Source: an uncultured Clostridia bacterium
GTDB lineage: Bacteria; Bacillota; Clostridia; Oscillospirales; Ruminococcaceae
DNA: 9,266 nt
Assembly: GCA_947427325.1 (NCBI GenBank)
Contig: CANEHP010000084.1
Location: 1-9,266 of the forward strand
Direction: 5' to 3'
Shown: positions 1 to 5,316 of the stretch, piece after piece
Numbering within the stretch: the first letter of the stretch is position 1
Layout of the letters: the number at the start of each line of letters is the position of its first letter
The notes under the pieces: generated by a model
What the model was told of the DNA's origin: nothing
Database searches by the model: none
The model's input: the letters and a program-made list of their open reading frames with translations, nothing else
Position numbers and translations under genes: made by a program

Positions 1-73
1 ATATTCATACCTTTATTTTACCACTTTTTTCAAAAAAGTAAATGCTGTTGCCCTGCAAAATTTATCAAAAGTA

Positions 74-102
74 TTGACATTCCGAAAAAAATGTGTTAGA
101 AT
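74..102 (+). promoter_or_regulatory. Sigma-A promoter of the rplU-prp-rpmA operon
   Basis: A perfect -35 box TTGACA (74-79) and a -10 box TAGAAT (97-102) are separated by exactly 17 bases, and a TG at 94-95 makes an extended -10. Transcription should start near 108-110, just where the structured leader begins. This is the strongest promoter-like sequence in the window, as expected for ribosomal protein genes. The start site itself is inferred. Confidence 0.88.
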
Positions 103-108
103 AATTCA

Positions 109-250
109 GCCGCTTGTGTAGGGCTTTTTTAAGTGTGTTATTTTGTAAATTTTTATGCAGAAGAAGCGCCGCCTTTTCCGAATAGGGATAGGGGAAACCT
201 CCCCCGAGCAGTTTTGCCTTTAAAATGTCAAACTGCTTAACACAGCGAGT
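109..250 (+). promoter_or_regulatory. L21 leader RNA (cis-regulatory 5' UTR of rplU)
   Basis: The untranslated stretch between the promoter and rplU can fold into a closed multi-stem structure. CGCTTGTGT (111-119) pairs with ACACAGCG (240-247) with one bulged T and closes the whole element. Inside are a short GGGGA/TCCCC hairpin (191-195 with 200-204) and a perfect 8-bp stem AGCAGTTT/AAACTGCT (207-214 with 230-237) with a 15-base loop. Position, length and the 3' part just before the ribosome binding site fit the known Firmicutes L21 leader family, thought to give autogenous control of L21/L27 synthesis. Family assignment is from memory of that element; a covariance-model search would settle it. 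Confidence 0.75.
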
Positions 251-272
251 ATAGGAAAGAAGGTATATAACT

Positions 273-581
273 ATGTACGCAGTAATCGAAACCGGCGGAA
301 AACAGTACCGCGTAAACGAAGGCGATGTAATTTTTGTTGAAAAGCTCGGAGTTGAAAGCGGTGAAGTTAATTTCGACAAGGTAGTAATGGTAGGTAAGGA
401 CGACGGTGCGGTAGTAGGCACTCCCTATGTTGACGGCGCAACCGTTACGGCTTCCCTTTTAAAGAACGGCAAGGGCAAAAAAATCAGCGTATTTACCTAC
501 AAGCCCAAAAAAGGCTCTAAGAGAGCTAAGGGTCACAGACAGCCTTACAGCCAGGTAAAGATCGAATCCATCAAAGCTTAA
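273..581 (+). CDS. rplU: 50S ribosomal protein L21
   Basis: L21 is a structural protein of the large ribosomal subunit that binds 23S rRNA. The 102-residue product has the usual full length of the family. It opens with the hallmark MYAVIETGGKQY and ends with the conserved basic RNA-binding segment, including KPKKGSKRAKGHRQPYS at about 77-93. The start is well supported by a GAAGG ribosome binding site at 259-263, nine bases before the ATG. It is the first gene of a three-gene unit with prp and rpmA, preceded by a strong promoter and the L21 leader, so it is probably regulated by feedback through that leader. Nothing unusual is seen in the protein. Confidence 0.99.
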   Translation: MYAVIETGGKQYRVNEGDVIFVEKLGVESGEVNFDKVVMVGKDDGAVVGTPYVDGATVTASLLKNGKGKKISVFTYKPKKGSKRAKGHRQPYSQVKIESIKA

Positions 582-591
582 ATTTTCTAAT

Positions 592-906
592 ATGGTAAAG
601 GCAAATTTCTACCGTAAAAACGGTATTTATTGCGGATTTATCATTTCGGGACACGCAGGCGGGCAATACGGACAGGATATCGTATGTGCAGGAGTAAGCT
701 CTGCGGTAATGCTGACAGTTAATACTGTCACCGATTTTTTTTCAAGTGACGCCGATGTTAAAATACAGGAAAATAAGGTGGGCTTAAGGCTTAACAATCC
801 GCAAAAGGACAACAATGCAAGGTCGTTGATTTTTTCCTTGGAAAACCATTTAAAAATGCTTTCCGACGAATACGGCGGTATAAGAGTTGTTGTTACAGAC
901 AGTTAA
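592..906 (+). CDS. prp: Ribosomal-processing cysteine protease Prp (YsxB family)
   Basis: Prp is the cytoplasmic cysteine protease that removes the short N-terminal extension of L27 before or during ribosome assembly; it is essential in Staphylococcus aureus. This 104-residue protein carries the family motif around the catalytic pair: GHA with His21, and GQDIVCAGVS with Cys32. The His-Cys spacing is 11 residues; from memory it is 12 in the S. aureus enzyme. The gene sits between rplU and rpmA, and the L27 here carries the matching extension, so enzyme and substrate are co-encoded. The ATG lies 10 bases after the rplU stop and has no recognisable Shine-Dalgarno sequence, suggesting translation coupled to rplU. 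MVKANFYRKNG matches the normal N-terminus of the family, so the start is probably right. Confidence 0.96.
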   Translation: MVKANFYRKNGIYCGFIISGHAGGQYGQDIVCAGVSSAVMLTVNTVTDFFSSDADVKIQENKVGLRLNNPQKDNNARSLIFSLENHLKMLSDEYGGIRVVVTDS

Positions 907-932
907 TAAGGTTTTTGGAAAGGAAGATTATT

Positions 933-1214
933 ATGTTGAAATTAAATTTACAGTTTTTCGCTCATAAAAAAGGTATGGGTTCTACAAAGAACGGTCGTGA
1001 CAGCCAATCCAAGAGATTAGGCGTTAAGCGTTCCGACGGTCAATATGTTCTTGCAGGCAACATACTTGTAAGACAAAGAGGAACTAAAATTCATCCCGGA
1101 AATAATGTTAAGAAGGGTTCTGACGATACTCTCTTTGCCACCATCGACGGTAAGGTTAAATTTGAGCATTACGACAAGGATCGTAAGCAGGTTAGCGTTT
1201 ACGCTGCCGACTGA
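933..1214 (+). CDS. rpmA: 50S ribosomal protein L27 (with Prp-cleaved N-terminal extension)
   Basis: L27 is a large-subunit protein whose N-terminus reaches towards the peptidyl transferase centre. The ATG at 933 is chosen over an upstream in-frame TTG at 915 because GGAAAGGAAG (917-926) is a clear ribosome binding site for 933 and would overlap the TTG. The 93-residue product starts MLKLNLQFFAHKKGMGSTKN. Residues 1-9 (MLKLNLQFF) are the Firmicutes-type extension, and by homology Prp cuts between Phe9 and Ala10 to expose the mature AHKKG terminus. The core STKNGRDSQSKRLGVK is intact. It is the last gene of the rplU operon and is followed by a hairpin and a gene-free region instead of running straight into obgE. 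Confidence 0.99.
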   Translation: MLKLNLQFFAHKKGMGSTKNGRDSQSKRLGVKRSDGQYVLAGNILVRQRGTKIHPGNNVKKGSDDTLFATIDGKVKFEHYDKDRKQVSVYAAD

Positions 1215-1218
1215 TTGT

Positions 1219-1243
1219 ATTTAAGGGCATATTGCTCTTAAAT
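1219..1243 (+). other. Hairpin immediately after rpmA (no U-tract)
   Basis: ATTTAAGGGC (1219-1228) pairs with GCTCTTAAAT (1234-1243) over 10 bp, with one G-U pair and a 5-base ATATT loop, starting five bases after the rpmA stop. It is not followed by a T-run, so it is not a standard intrinsic terminator. It may protect the mRNA 3' end or be what is left of an older terminator. The fold is seen directly; the role is a guess. Confidence 0.6.
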
Positions 1244-1364
1244 GTATGACTGCATCTGCGGTGTATATGTTAATATAATAGCTTGCACTGCAATTATTTT
1301 TTGTTTATTTAGGGGCTGTAAAAAACTACCCGTTAAAAAATGAGTTTAATAAAGTTTCCGTCCG

Positions 1365-1457
1365 GAGAATTTCGCTTGTGAAATTCTCAAACCTTTCTTC
1401 AAAGGGCGGCAGGTTTCCAAAGGGCGGCGCCCTTTGGTCGCCCTCCGCAGAGGGCGA
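1365..1457. repeat. Four contiguous inverted repeats (hairpin array)
   Basis: Four inverted repeats lie edge to edge with no spacer. First, GAGAATTTC/GAAATTCTC (1365-1373 with 1380-1388). Second, AAACCT/AGGTTT (1389-1394 with 1411-1416). Third, CCAAAGGGC/GCCCTTTGG (1417-1425 with 1429-1437, 3-base loop). Fourth, TCGCCCTC/GAGGGCGA (1438-1445 with 1450-1457, CGCA loop). All stems are perfect. AGTTTC (1353-1358) and GAAACT (1456-1461) could alternatively enclose the array. AAAGGGCGGC also occurs as a direct repeat at 1401-1410 and 1419-1428. Transcribed from either strand, this would make a compact structured RNA. Function unknown. Confidence 0.75.
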
Positions 1458-1500
1458 AACTCTCTAAGACCATCGACGCTCCGCAAGGGGTAGAATTTAT

Positions 1501-1521
1501 GAGTTTTGCTTTGCAAAACTC
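1501..1521. repeat. Perfect 9-bp inverted repeat
   Basis: GAGTTTTGC (1501-1509) and GCAAAACTC (1513-1521) are perfect inverted copies around a TTT loop. They abut the stem of the terminator at 1522 with no spacer, continuing the edge-to-edge hairpin style of the element. Confidence 0.75.
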
Positions 1522-1548
1522 GAAAAACAGCCCGGCGGGCTGTTTTTC
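1522..1548 (+). terminator. Intrinsic terminator, bidirectional in form (first of a tandem pair)
   Basis: A perfect 12-bp stem, GAAAAACAGCCC (1522-1533) with GGGCTGTTTTTC (1537-1548), has a GGC loop. On the + strand the GC core is followed by five Ts, and the same holds on the - strand, so it should stop transcripts from both sides. It is the likely 3' end of the rplU-prp-rpmA transcript and is supplied by the repeat element. Confidence 0.85.
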
Positions 1549-1552
1549 AGGA

Positions 1553-1593
1553 GGGGACGCCCTGCACGAGAGGGCGTCCTCTGTTTTTGTTTT
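1553..1593 (+). terminator. Second intrinsic terminator of the tandem pair
   Basis: GGACGCCCT (1555-1563) pairs perfectly with AGGGCGTCC (1571-1579) around a 7-base loop; a G-T and a G-C pair extend the stem to 1553/1581. A T-rich tail (about 1582-1593, TGTTTTTGTTTT) follows. It lies only four bases after the first terminator stem, so read-through into obgE should be low. Confidence 0.78.
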
Positions 1594-1691
1594 ATCGGTG
1601 CATTGTCCCGCCGGGATATCCTCGCACGACAGAGTTTTTACAACCCCTTTTAATTGTATTCATTATTCGCACTATTTTATCCGTAACGCTG

Positions 1692-1700
1692 TGGTATATT
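1692..1700 (+). promoter_or_regulatory. Possible extended -10 promoter for obgE
   Basis: TGGTATATT gives a TGn extended -10 with TATATT at 1695-1700, about 70 bases before the obgE start. No good -35 is seen at the right distance. A perfect TATAAT at 1745-1750 exists but would start transcription inside the ribosome binding site, so it is less likely. The need for a promoter here is inferred from the terminators just upstream. Confidence 0.3.
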
Positions 1701-1769
1701 CTAATTGCAGTGCGGCAAAACTATTTACTTAAATACCATGTTTTTATAATTTGGAGAGGTTAAGGTCTT

Positions 1770-3047
1770 ATGTTTGTAGATATAGTAAAAATTTCACTGA
1801 AAGCAGGCGATGGCGGAAACGGCGCCGTCAGCTTTTATCGTGAAAAATATGTTGCGGCAGGAGGTCCTGACGGCGGAAACGGCGGCAGAGGCGGCTCAAT
1901 TTTATTTAAAGCGGACAACAACCTTTCCACCTTAATTGATTTCAGGTATAAAAGGAAATACACAGCTCAAAACGGTGAAAACGGCAGAGGAAAAAGATGC
2001 AGCGGCAAAGCCGCTCCCGATACAATTATATCCGTTCCGAAGGGCACGGTTATAAAGGACAGCCATACAGGCAGAATAATAGCCGATGTTTCGGGTGACG
2101 AACCCATAGTTATTGCAAAAGGCGGTGCAGGCGGCAAAGGCAATATGAACTTTGCCACTCCCACAAGACAAATTCCCCGATTTGCAAAGCCCGGATATCC
2201 GGGTGAAAAGCTTGACGTTACCCTTGAATTAAAGCTGCTTGCAGACGTGGGACTGGTAGGCTTTCCTAATGTGGGAAAATCCAGTTTAATAAGCGTTGTA
2301 AGCGCAGCAAAGCCGGAAATTGCCAACTACCCTTTTACAACTATTACTCCTGTTTTAGGTGTGGTTAAGGTTAATGAAAAGTCCTTCGTTATGGCGGATA
2401 TCCCCGGACTGATAGAAGGGGCAAGCGAAGGAGTCGGTTTAGGTCATGCATTTTTGCGCCATGTGGAAAGATGCAGGCTTATTCTCCACATAGTCGATGT
2501 ATCGGGCATTGAAGGCAGAGATCCCAAGGAGGATTATAAAAAAATCAACTTAGAGCTTGCAAATTTTTCAAAGGAGCTTGCGGACAGACCTCAGATAGTT
2601 GCCGCAAACAAAGCGGATATTGCCACAAAAGAGCAAATTGAGGAATTTAAGGCATTTATTGAAGGAAATGGTCTTCCCTTCTTTGTTATATCCGCTGCTA
2701 CCTCCACGGGAACGGAAAAGCTTATGGAAGCAGTTGCCGCCGAGCTTGACAAGCTTCCGCCTGTTTTAAGATACGAGCCTGAGCCTTTAACGCAGTCAGA
2801 GCTTGACCAAATCGAGCAGGAAAAGCACACCTACAAGGTTGAAAAGCTTGATGACGGTATTTTTGAGGTTACGGGCGAATTTCTCCTTCCTATACTTAAT
2901 TCTGTCAACATGGAGGACTACGAAAGTATTCAGTATTTACAGCGTGTGCTTCGTTCAAGCGGAATTATTGACGAATTGGAGAAGCAAGGGGTTCAGGAAG
3001 GCGACACAGTTTCGATATATGACTTTGAATTTGATTATGTCAGGTAA
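1770..3047 (+). CDS. obgE: GTPase Obg/CgtA (ribosome assembly)
   Basis: Obg is an essential cytoplasmic GTPase that binds the 50S precursor and links ribosome assembly to nutrient state. The 425-residue protein has all three parts of the family. A glycine-rich Obg fold (about 1-158, repeated GGNGG-type turns) is followed by a G domain with G1 GFPNVGKS (164-171), switch I near NYPFTT (186-191), G3 DIPGLIEGA (210-218), G4 NKAD (280-283) and G5 SAAT (308-311). A C-terminal OCT domain covers about 350-424. GGAGAGG at 1753-1759 is a good ribosome binding site for the ATG. It normally follows rpmA closely, but here the terminator-bearing repeat separates them, while mrnC follows after three bases. 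No defects are seen. Confidence 0.99.
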   Translation: MFVDIVKISLKAGDGGNGAVSFYREKYVAAGGPDGGNGGRGGSILFKADNNLSTLIDFRYKRKYTAQNGENGRGKRCSGKAAPDTIISVPKGTVIKDSHTGRIIADVSGDEPIVIAKGGAGGKGNMNFATPTRQIPRFAKPGYPGEKLDVTLELKLLADVGLVGFPNVGKSSLISVVSAAKPEIANYPFTTITPVLGVVKVNEKSFVMADIPGLIEGASEGVGLGHAFLRHVERCRLILHIVDVSGIEGRDPKEDYKKINLELANFSKELADRPQIVAANKADIATKEQIEEFKAFIEGNGLPFFVISAATSTGTEKLMEAVAAELDKLPPVLRYEPEPLTQSELDQIEQEKHTYKVEKLDDGIFEVTGEFLLPILNSVNMEDYESIQYLQRVLRSSGIIDELEKQGVQEGDTVSIYDFEFDYVR

Positions 3048-3050
3048 AAT

Positions 3051-3452
3051 ATGAGAATATTGACAAAAGAAGAGGCAAAAGAATACAGCCCCACCGCTCT
3101 TGCCTTTTACGGCGACTGCGCATGGGAAAGCTTAGTAAGGCGAGCATTGCTTGAGAAAGGAAATGCGCCTTCAAAAAAGCTTCATTCCCGTTCCGTGGAA
3201 ATGGTAAGGGCTTCTTTTCAATCTGATGCAGTTGCTGTAATAGAAAATATGCTTACAGAAGAAGAATCGGATATTTTTAGGAGAGGAAGAAACGCAACAG
3301 GCACTTCCGTTCCAAAATCATCTAATCCGAAAGACTATCATCGTGCAACAGGTTTTGAAGCGCTGTTCGGATATTTATTCCTGATAGGTGAGTATAAAAG
3401 AGCAAATGAACTGTTTGAGGTAATCTGGAATGAAAAACAAGAAAACAAATAA
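3051..3452 (+). CDS. mrnC: Mini-ribonuclease III
   Basis: Mini-III is an RNase III catalytic domain without the double-stranded RNA-binding domain; in Bacillus it trims 23S rRNA ends. The 133-residue length is normal. The first catalytic segment reads LAFYGDCAWESLVRRAL (from about residue 17), with Asp22 and Glu26 where the family usually has GDAVYE. The middle KKLHSRSVEMVRA (42-54) and the second acidic site GFEALFGYLF (Glu103) are present. The start lies three bases after the obgE stop with only a weak AGG upstream, so translation is probably coupled to obgE. The end overlaps the next gene by 23 bases. Its place next to obg fits ribosome maturation; in Bacillus it sits beside cysS instead. 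Confidence 0.93.
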   Translation: MRILTKEEAKEYSPTALAFYGDCAWESLVRRALLEKGNAPSKKLHSRSVEMVRASFQSDAVAVIENMLTEEESDIFRRGRNATGTSVPKSSNPKDYHRATGFEALFGYLFLIGEYKRANELFEVIWNEKQENK

Positions 3453-4356
3453 AAATGAAAAAGGGAACAAACAAAATTTGACTTCTCAAGAAAGAAAAGC
3501 CTCTGTTAAACGATGGATCATTGACCTTATTCTGATATTATTCGGCAGCATAGTATATTCTGCCGGCATACACTGCTTTTCAGCTCCCAACAATATAGCG
3601 CCCGGGGGAGTTGCGGGTATTTCAACACTTATAAGCTCGATTACAGGTAAGGATAATATAATCGGTCTTTTATACGGTGTCATCAATGTTCCTTTGGTGA
3701 TTGTCGGTCTTGTTTTCTTAGGAAAGAAGCTGATGATAAAAACCTTGATTTCCGTTGCGATAGTTACCTTTTCCACAGACTACGGCTTAGCCTTTTTACC
3801 TGTCTACAAGGACGGAGATCCTCTTTTGGCCGCTATTTTTGCAGGCGTTTTATTCGGAATCGGGTTAGGAATCATCTACCTTCGTGAAGGCACATCAGGC
3901 GGCACAGATATTATTAACAAGCTAATAAACAAAAAATATCCCCATATCAGCTTGGGTGCAGCAATGTTAGGAACAGACGCTGTAATAATATGCGCTTCAA
4001 TGTTTGTTTTCGGAACTATAGAAGCAGGTCTTTACGCAATAGTTGCAATTTTTATTTGCAGCAAGGTAATGGATATGATTTTATATGGCAGTTACGAAGG
4101 AAAAATGCTGCTTATATTCAGTGAAAAATACGAGGATATTTCAAATTTTATAATGAACGACTTAAAAAGAGGAATAACATGGCTTAAGGGCGAGGGTGCA
4201 TATTCAAGGCATGAAAAGCATGTTATCTGCTGCGCGGTTCATAAAAGCGAATATTCAAAAATAAAGCGTAAGGTTAAGGAGATTGACCCAAAGGCTTTCA
4301 TAATCATTTCAAGCGTAGGCGAGGTTTTAGGTGAAGGCTTTCAGTCAAATCAATAA
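3430..4356 (+). CDS. YitT family membrane protein (DUF161/DUF2179)
   Basis: A 308-residue integral membrane protein of unknown function. After a very Lys/Asn-rich cytoplasmic N-terminus (1-27) come about six hydrophobic segments: roughly 29-50, 77-98, 103-123, 131-150, 173-195 and 199-218. The two membrane halves carry similar glycine motifs, APGGVAGIS (57-65) and GTSGGTDII (154-162), typical of the duplicated YitT membrane unit. The soluble DUF2179 domain follows (about 222-305), with the conserved GITWLKGEGAYS (248-259). GAGG at 3417-3420 lies nine bases before this ATG, supporting the start inside mrnC; overlap implies co-translation in the obgE operon. Transport has been suggested for the family, but no substrate can be read from the sequence. 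Confidence 0.93.
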   Translation: MKNKKTNKNEKGNKQNLTSQERKASVKRWIIDLILILFGSIVYSAGIHCFSAPNNIAPGGVAGISTLISSITGKDNIIGLLYGVINVPLVIVGLVFLGKKLMIKTLISVAIVTFSTDYGLAFLPVYKDGDPLLAAIFAGVLFGIGLGIIYLREGTSGGTDIINKLINKKYPHISLGAAMLGTDAVIICASMFVFGTIEAGLYAIVAIFICSKVMDMILYGSYEGKMLLIFSEKYEDISNFIMNDLKRGITWLKGEGAYSRHEKHVICCAVHKSEYSKIKRKVKEIDPKAFIIISSVGEVLGEGFQSNQ

Positions 4357-4395
4357 AACTAATTTAATATATAAAATCAGAAAAGGAGAGTATTT

Positions 4396-5127
4396 ATGTC
4401 AGGACATTCTAAATGGAGTACCATTAAAAGAAAAAAGGGCGAGAAAGACGGCGCAAGAGCCAAGATTTTCACCAAAATCAGCCGTGAAATCATTGTCTGC
4501 ATAAAGGAGCACGGTGCAGATCCCTCCAGCAACTCTAAATTAGCCGCCCTTATTTCCAAAGCAAAAGCCAACAATATTCCCAATGACAACATTGACCGCC
4601 TTATAAAAAAAGCGGCAGGCGAGGGAGATAAAAACAACTACGAAAACTGCGTATACGAGGGCTACGGTCCTAACGGTGTTGCGGTAATTGTAGACTGTCT
4701 TACCGACAACCGCAACCGCACCGCAGGCGAAATAAGACATTATTTTGACAAGTTCGGCGGAAACTTGGGAACAACAGGCTGTGTAAGCTTTATGTTCAGC
4801 TTAAAGGGAATTATTGTTTTGGATAACGAGGACGAGAATATAGACGAAGATAAGGCTATGGAGGATATTCTTGAAGCAGGCGGAGACGACTTTTCCTTTG
4901 AGGAAGGCTGCGTAGAAATCACCACAGAGCCTAATTCAGTAACCGAAATTGCCGAAAACCTTGCCAAGAAAGGTTACAAGGTTCTTTCCGCAGAGGCGGA
5001 GCAGGTTCCTTCCACTTATGTTACACTTACCGATGAGGAACATTTAAAGAAAATGAATCTTCTTCTTGAAGCGTTGGACGATAACGATGATGTTCAGAAT
5101 GTTTGGCATAACTGGGAAGAAAACTGA
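4396..5127 (+). CDS. YebC/PmpR (TACO1) family translation factor or regulator
   Basis: The 243-residue product is a full-length YebC family member. It shows the N-terminal signature SGHSKWSTIKRKKG (2-15), then RAKIFTKISREI (21-32), IPNDNIDRLIKKA (61-73), YEGYGPNGVA (87-96), CLTDNRNRTA (101-110) and GGNLGTTGCVSFMF (121-134). Members were first described as DNA-binding regulators (PmpR), but the mitochondrial homologue TACO1 and recent bacterial work point to relief of ribosome stalling at proline-rich stretches. That role fits the ribosome-themed neighbours. AGGAGAG (4384-4390) gives a strong start. It is the last gene of the obgE operon, 39 bases after the YitT gene and followed by a terminator. 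Confidence 0.97.
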   Translation: MSGHSKWSTIKRKKGEKDGARAKIFTKISREIIVCIKEHGADPSSNSKLAALISKAKANNIPNDNIDRLIKKAAGEGDKNNYENCVYEGYGPNGVAVIVDCLTDNRNRTAGEIRHYFDKFGGNLGTTGCVSFMFSLKGIIVLDNEDENIDEDKAMEDILEAGGDDFSFEEGCVEITTEPNSVTEIAENLAKKGYKVLSAEAEQVPSTYVTLTDEEHLKKMNLLLEALDDNDDVQNVWHNWEEN

Positions 5128-5149
5128 AGCTGTTATGTTACATATTACG

Positions 5150-5180
5150 CCGCAGAACAATATTCTGCGGTTTCGTTTTA
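5150..5180 (+). terminator. Intrinsic terminator after yebC
   Basis: CCGCAGAA (5150-5157) and TTCTGCGG (5163-5170) form a perfect 8-bp stem with a CAATA loop, followed by TTTCGTTTTA. It lies 22 bases after the yebC stop and closes the obgE-mrnC-yitT-yebC unit. Confidence 0.88.
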
Positions 5181-5235
5181 TAAAATCTATGTTTATTATC
5201 AATCATTGATTGAATTTCATACAACGAATTTGTCA

Positions 5236-5264
5236 TTTACTTATCTTAATTATCATGATATACT
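5236..5264 (+). promoter_or_regulatory. Promoter of the XRE regulator gene
   Basis: TTTACT (5236-5241) and TATACT (5259-5264) are 17 bases apart, and TG at 5256-5257 makes an extended -10. The predicted start near 5270 gives a leader of about 45 bases before the ATG. It is the only promoter-like pair between the yebC terminator and this gene. Confidence 0.65.
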
Positions 5265-5302
5265 GTGATTACACCGGTGAAATAAAGTTTAATGATAATT
5301 AA
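5246..5302. promoter_or_regulatory. Candidate autoregulatory operator (11-bp inverted repeat)
   Basis: TTAATTATCAT (5246-5256) recurs as its exact reverse complement ATGATAATTAA (5292-5302), 35 bases apart. One arm lies between -35 and -10, the other just before the ribosome binding site. The first arm overlaps a 10-bp palindrome TATCATGATA (5251-5260). A further palindrome CAATCA-T-TGATTG lies upstream (5200-5212). Such placement suits a repressor acting on its own gene, but the sequence is AT-rich and the role is inferred. Confidence 0.4.
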
Positions 5303-5316
5303 AGAAAGGAAATGTT

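Larger units (their letters stand above)
1311..1648. mobile_element. MITE-like hairpin-rich repeat element between rpmA and obgE
   Basis: The block is framed by imperfect terminal inverted repeats: AGGGGCTGTAAAAAAC (1311-1326) and GTTTTTACAACCCCT (1634-1648), which differ by one T and one G/A change. GGGGCTGT-type ends are common on DDE-transposase insertion sequences. No coding sequence lies inside; the open frames at about 1499-1763 have no family likeness or ribosome binding site. The interior is richer in G+C than the flanks and is almost entirely palindromic: four adjoining hairpins (1365-1457), then 1501-1521, then two terminators. No clean target-site duplication is seen (best is ATTTA/TTTTA). 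I infer a non-autonomous element mobilised in trans, perhaps an old insertion. A dispersed intergenic repeat without mobility is the alternative; genome-wide copy number would decide. Confidence 0.55.

Noticed and set aside
23..39. ACTTTTTT-C-AAAAAAGT inverted repeat
   Set aside because: Pure A/T stem with almost no loop; probably a simple-sequence palindrome, and too little upstream sequence is present to link it to a gene.
65..421. 118-codon open frame on the - strand
   Set aside because: It is antisense to the L21 leader and rplU, with low-complexity Ser/Thr/Pro composition; a shadow of the real gene.
915..932. TTG at 915 as the rpmA start
   Set aside because: The ribosome binding site at 917-926 overlaps it and points to the ATG at 933, which gives the known MLKLNLQFF start.
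1274..1279. TATAAT as a promoter -10 after rpmA
   Set aside because: No -35 at 16-18 bases and no TG extension; likely chance in AT-rich DNA.
1401..1428. Direct repeat AAAGGGCGGC as a possible CRISPR or tandem repeat
   Set aside because: Only two copies 18 bases apart, both part of palindromic stems; no array.
1499..1763. Two overlapping + strand open frames of 77 and 85 codons
   Set aside because: They run through the hairpins and terminators of the repeat element, have no ribosome binding site and resemble no protein family; palindromic GC-rich DNA gives such frames by chance.
1932..2326. Open frames antisense to obgE
   Set aside because: Shadow frames of a strongly conserved coding region.
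5176..5185. TTTTATAAAA palindrome after yebC
   Set aside because: It is mostly the T-tail of the yebC terminator; no separate role is needed.
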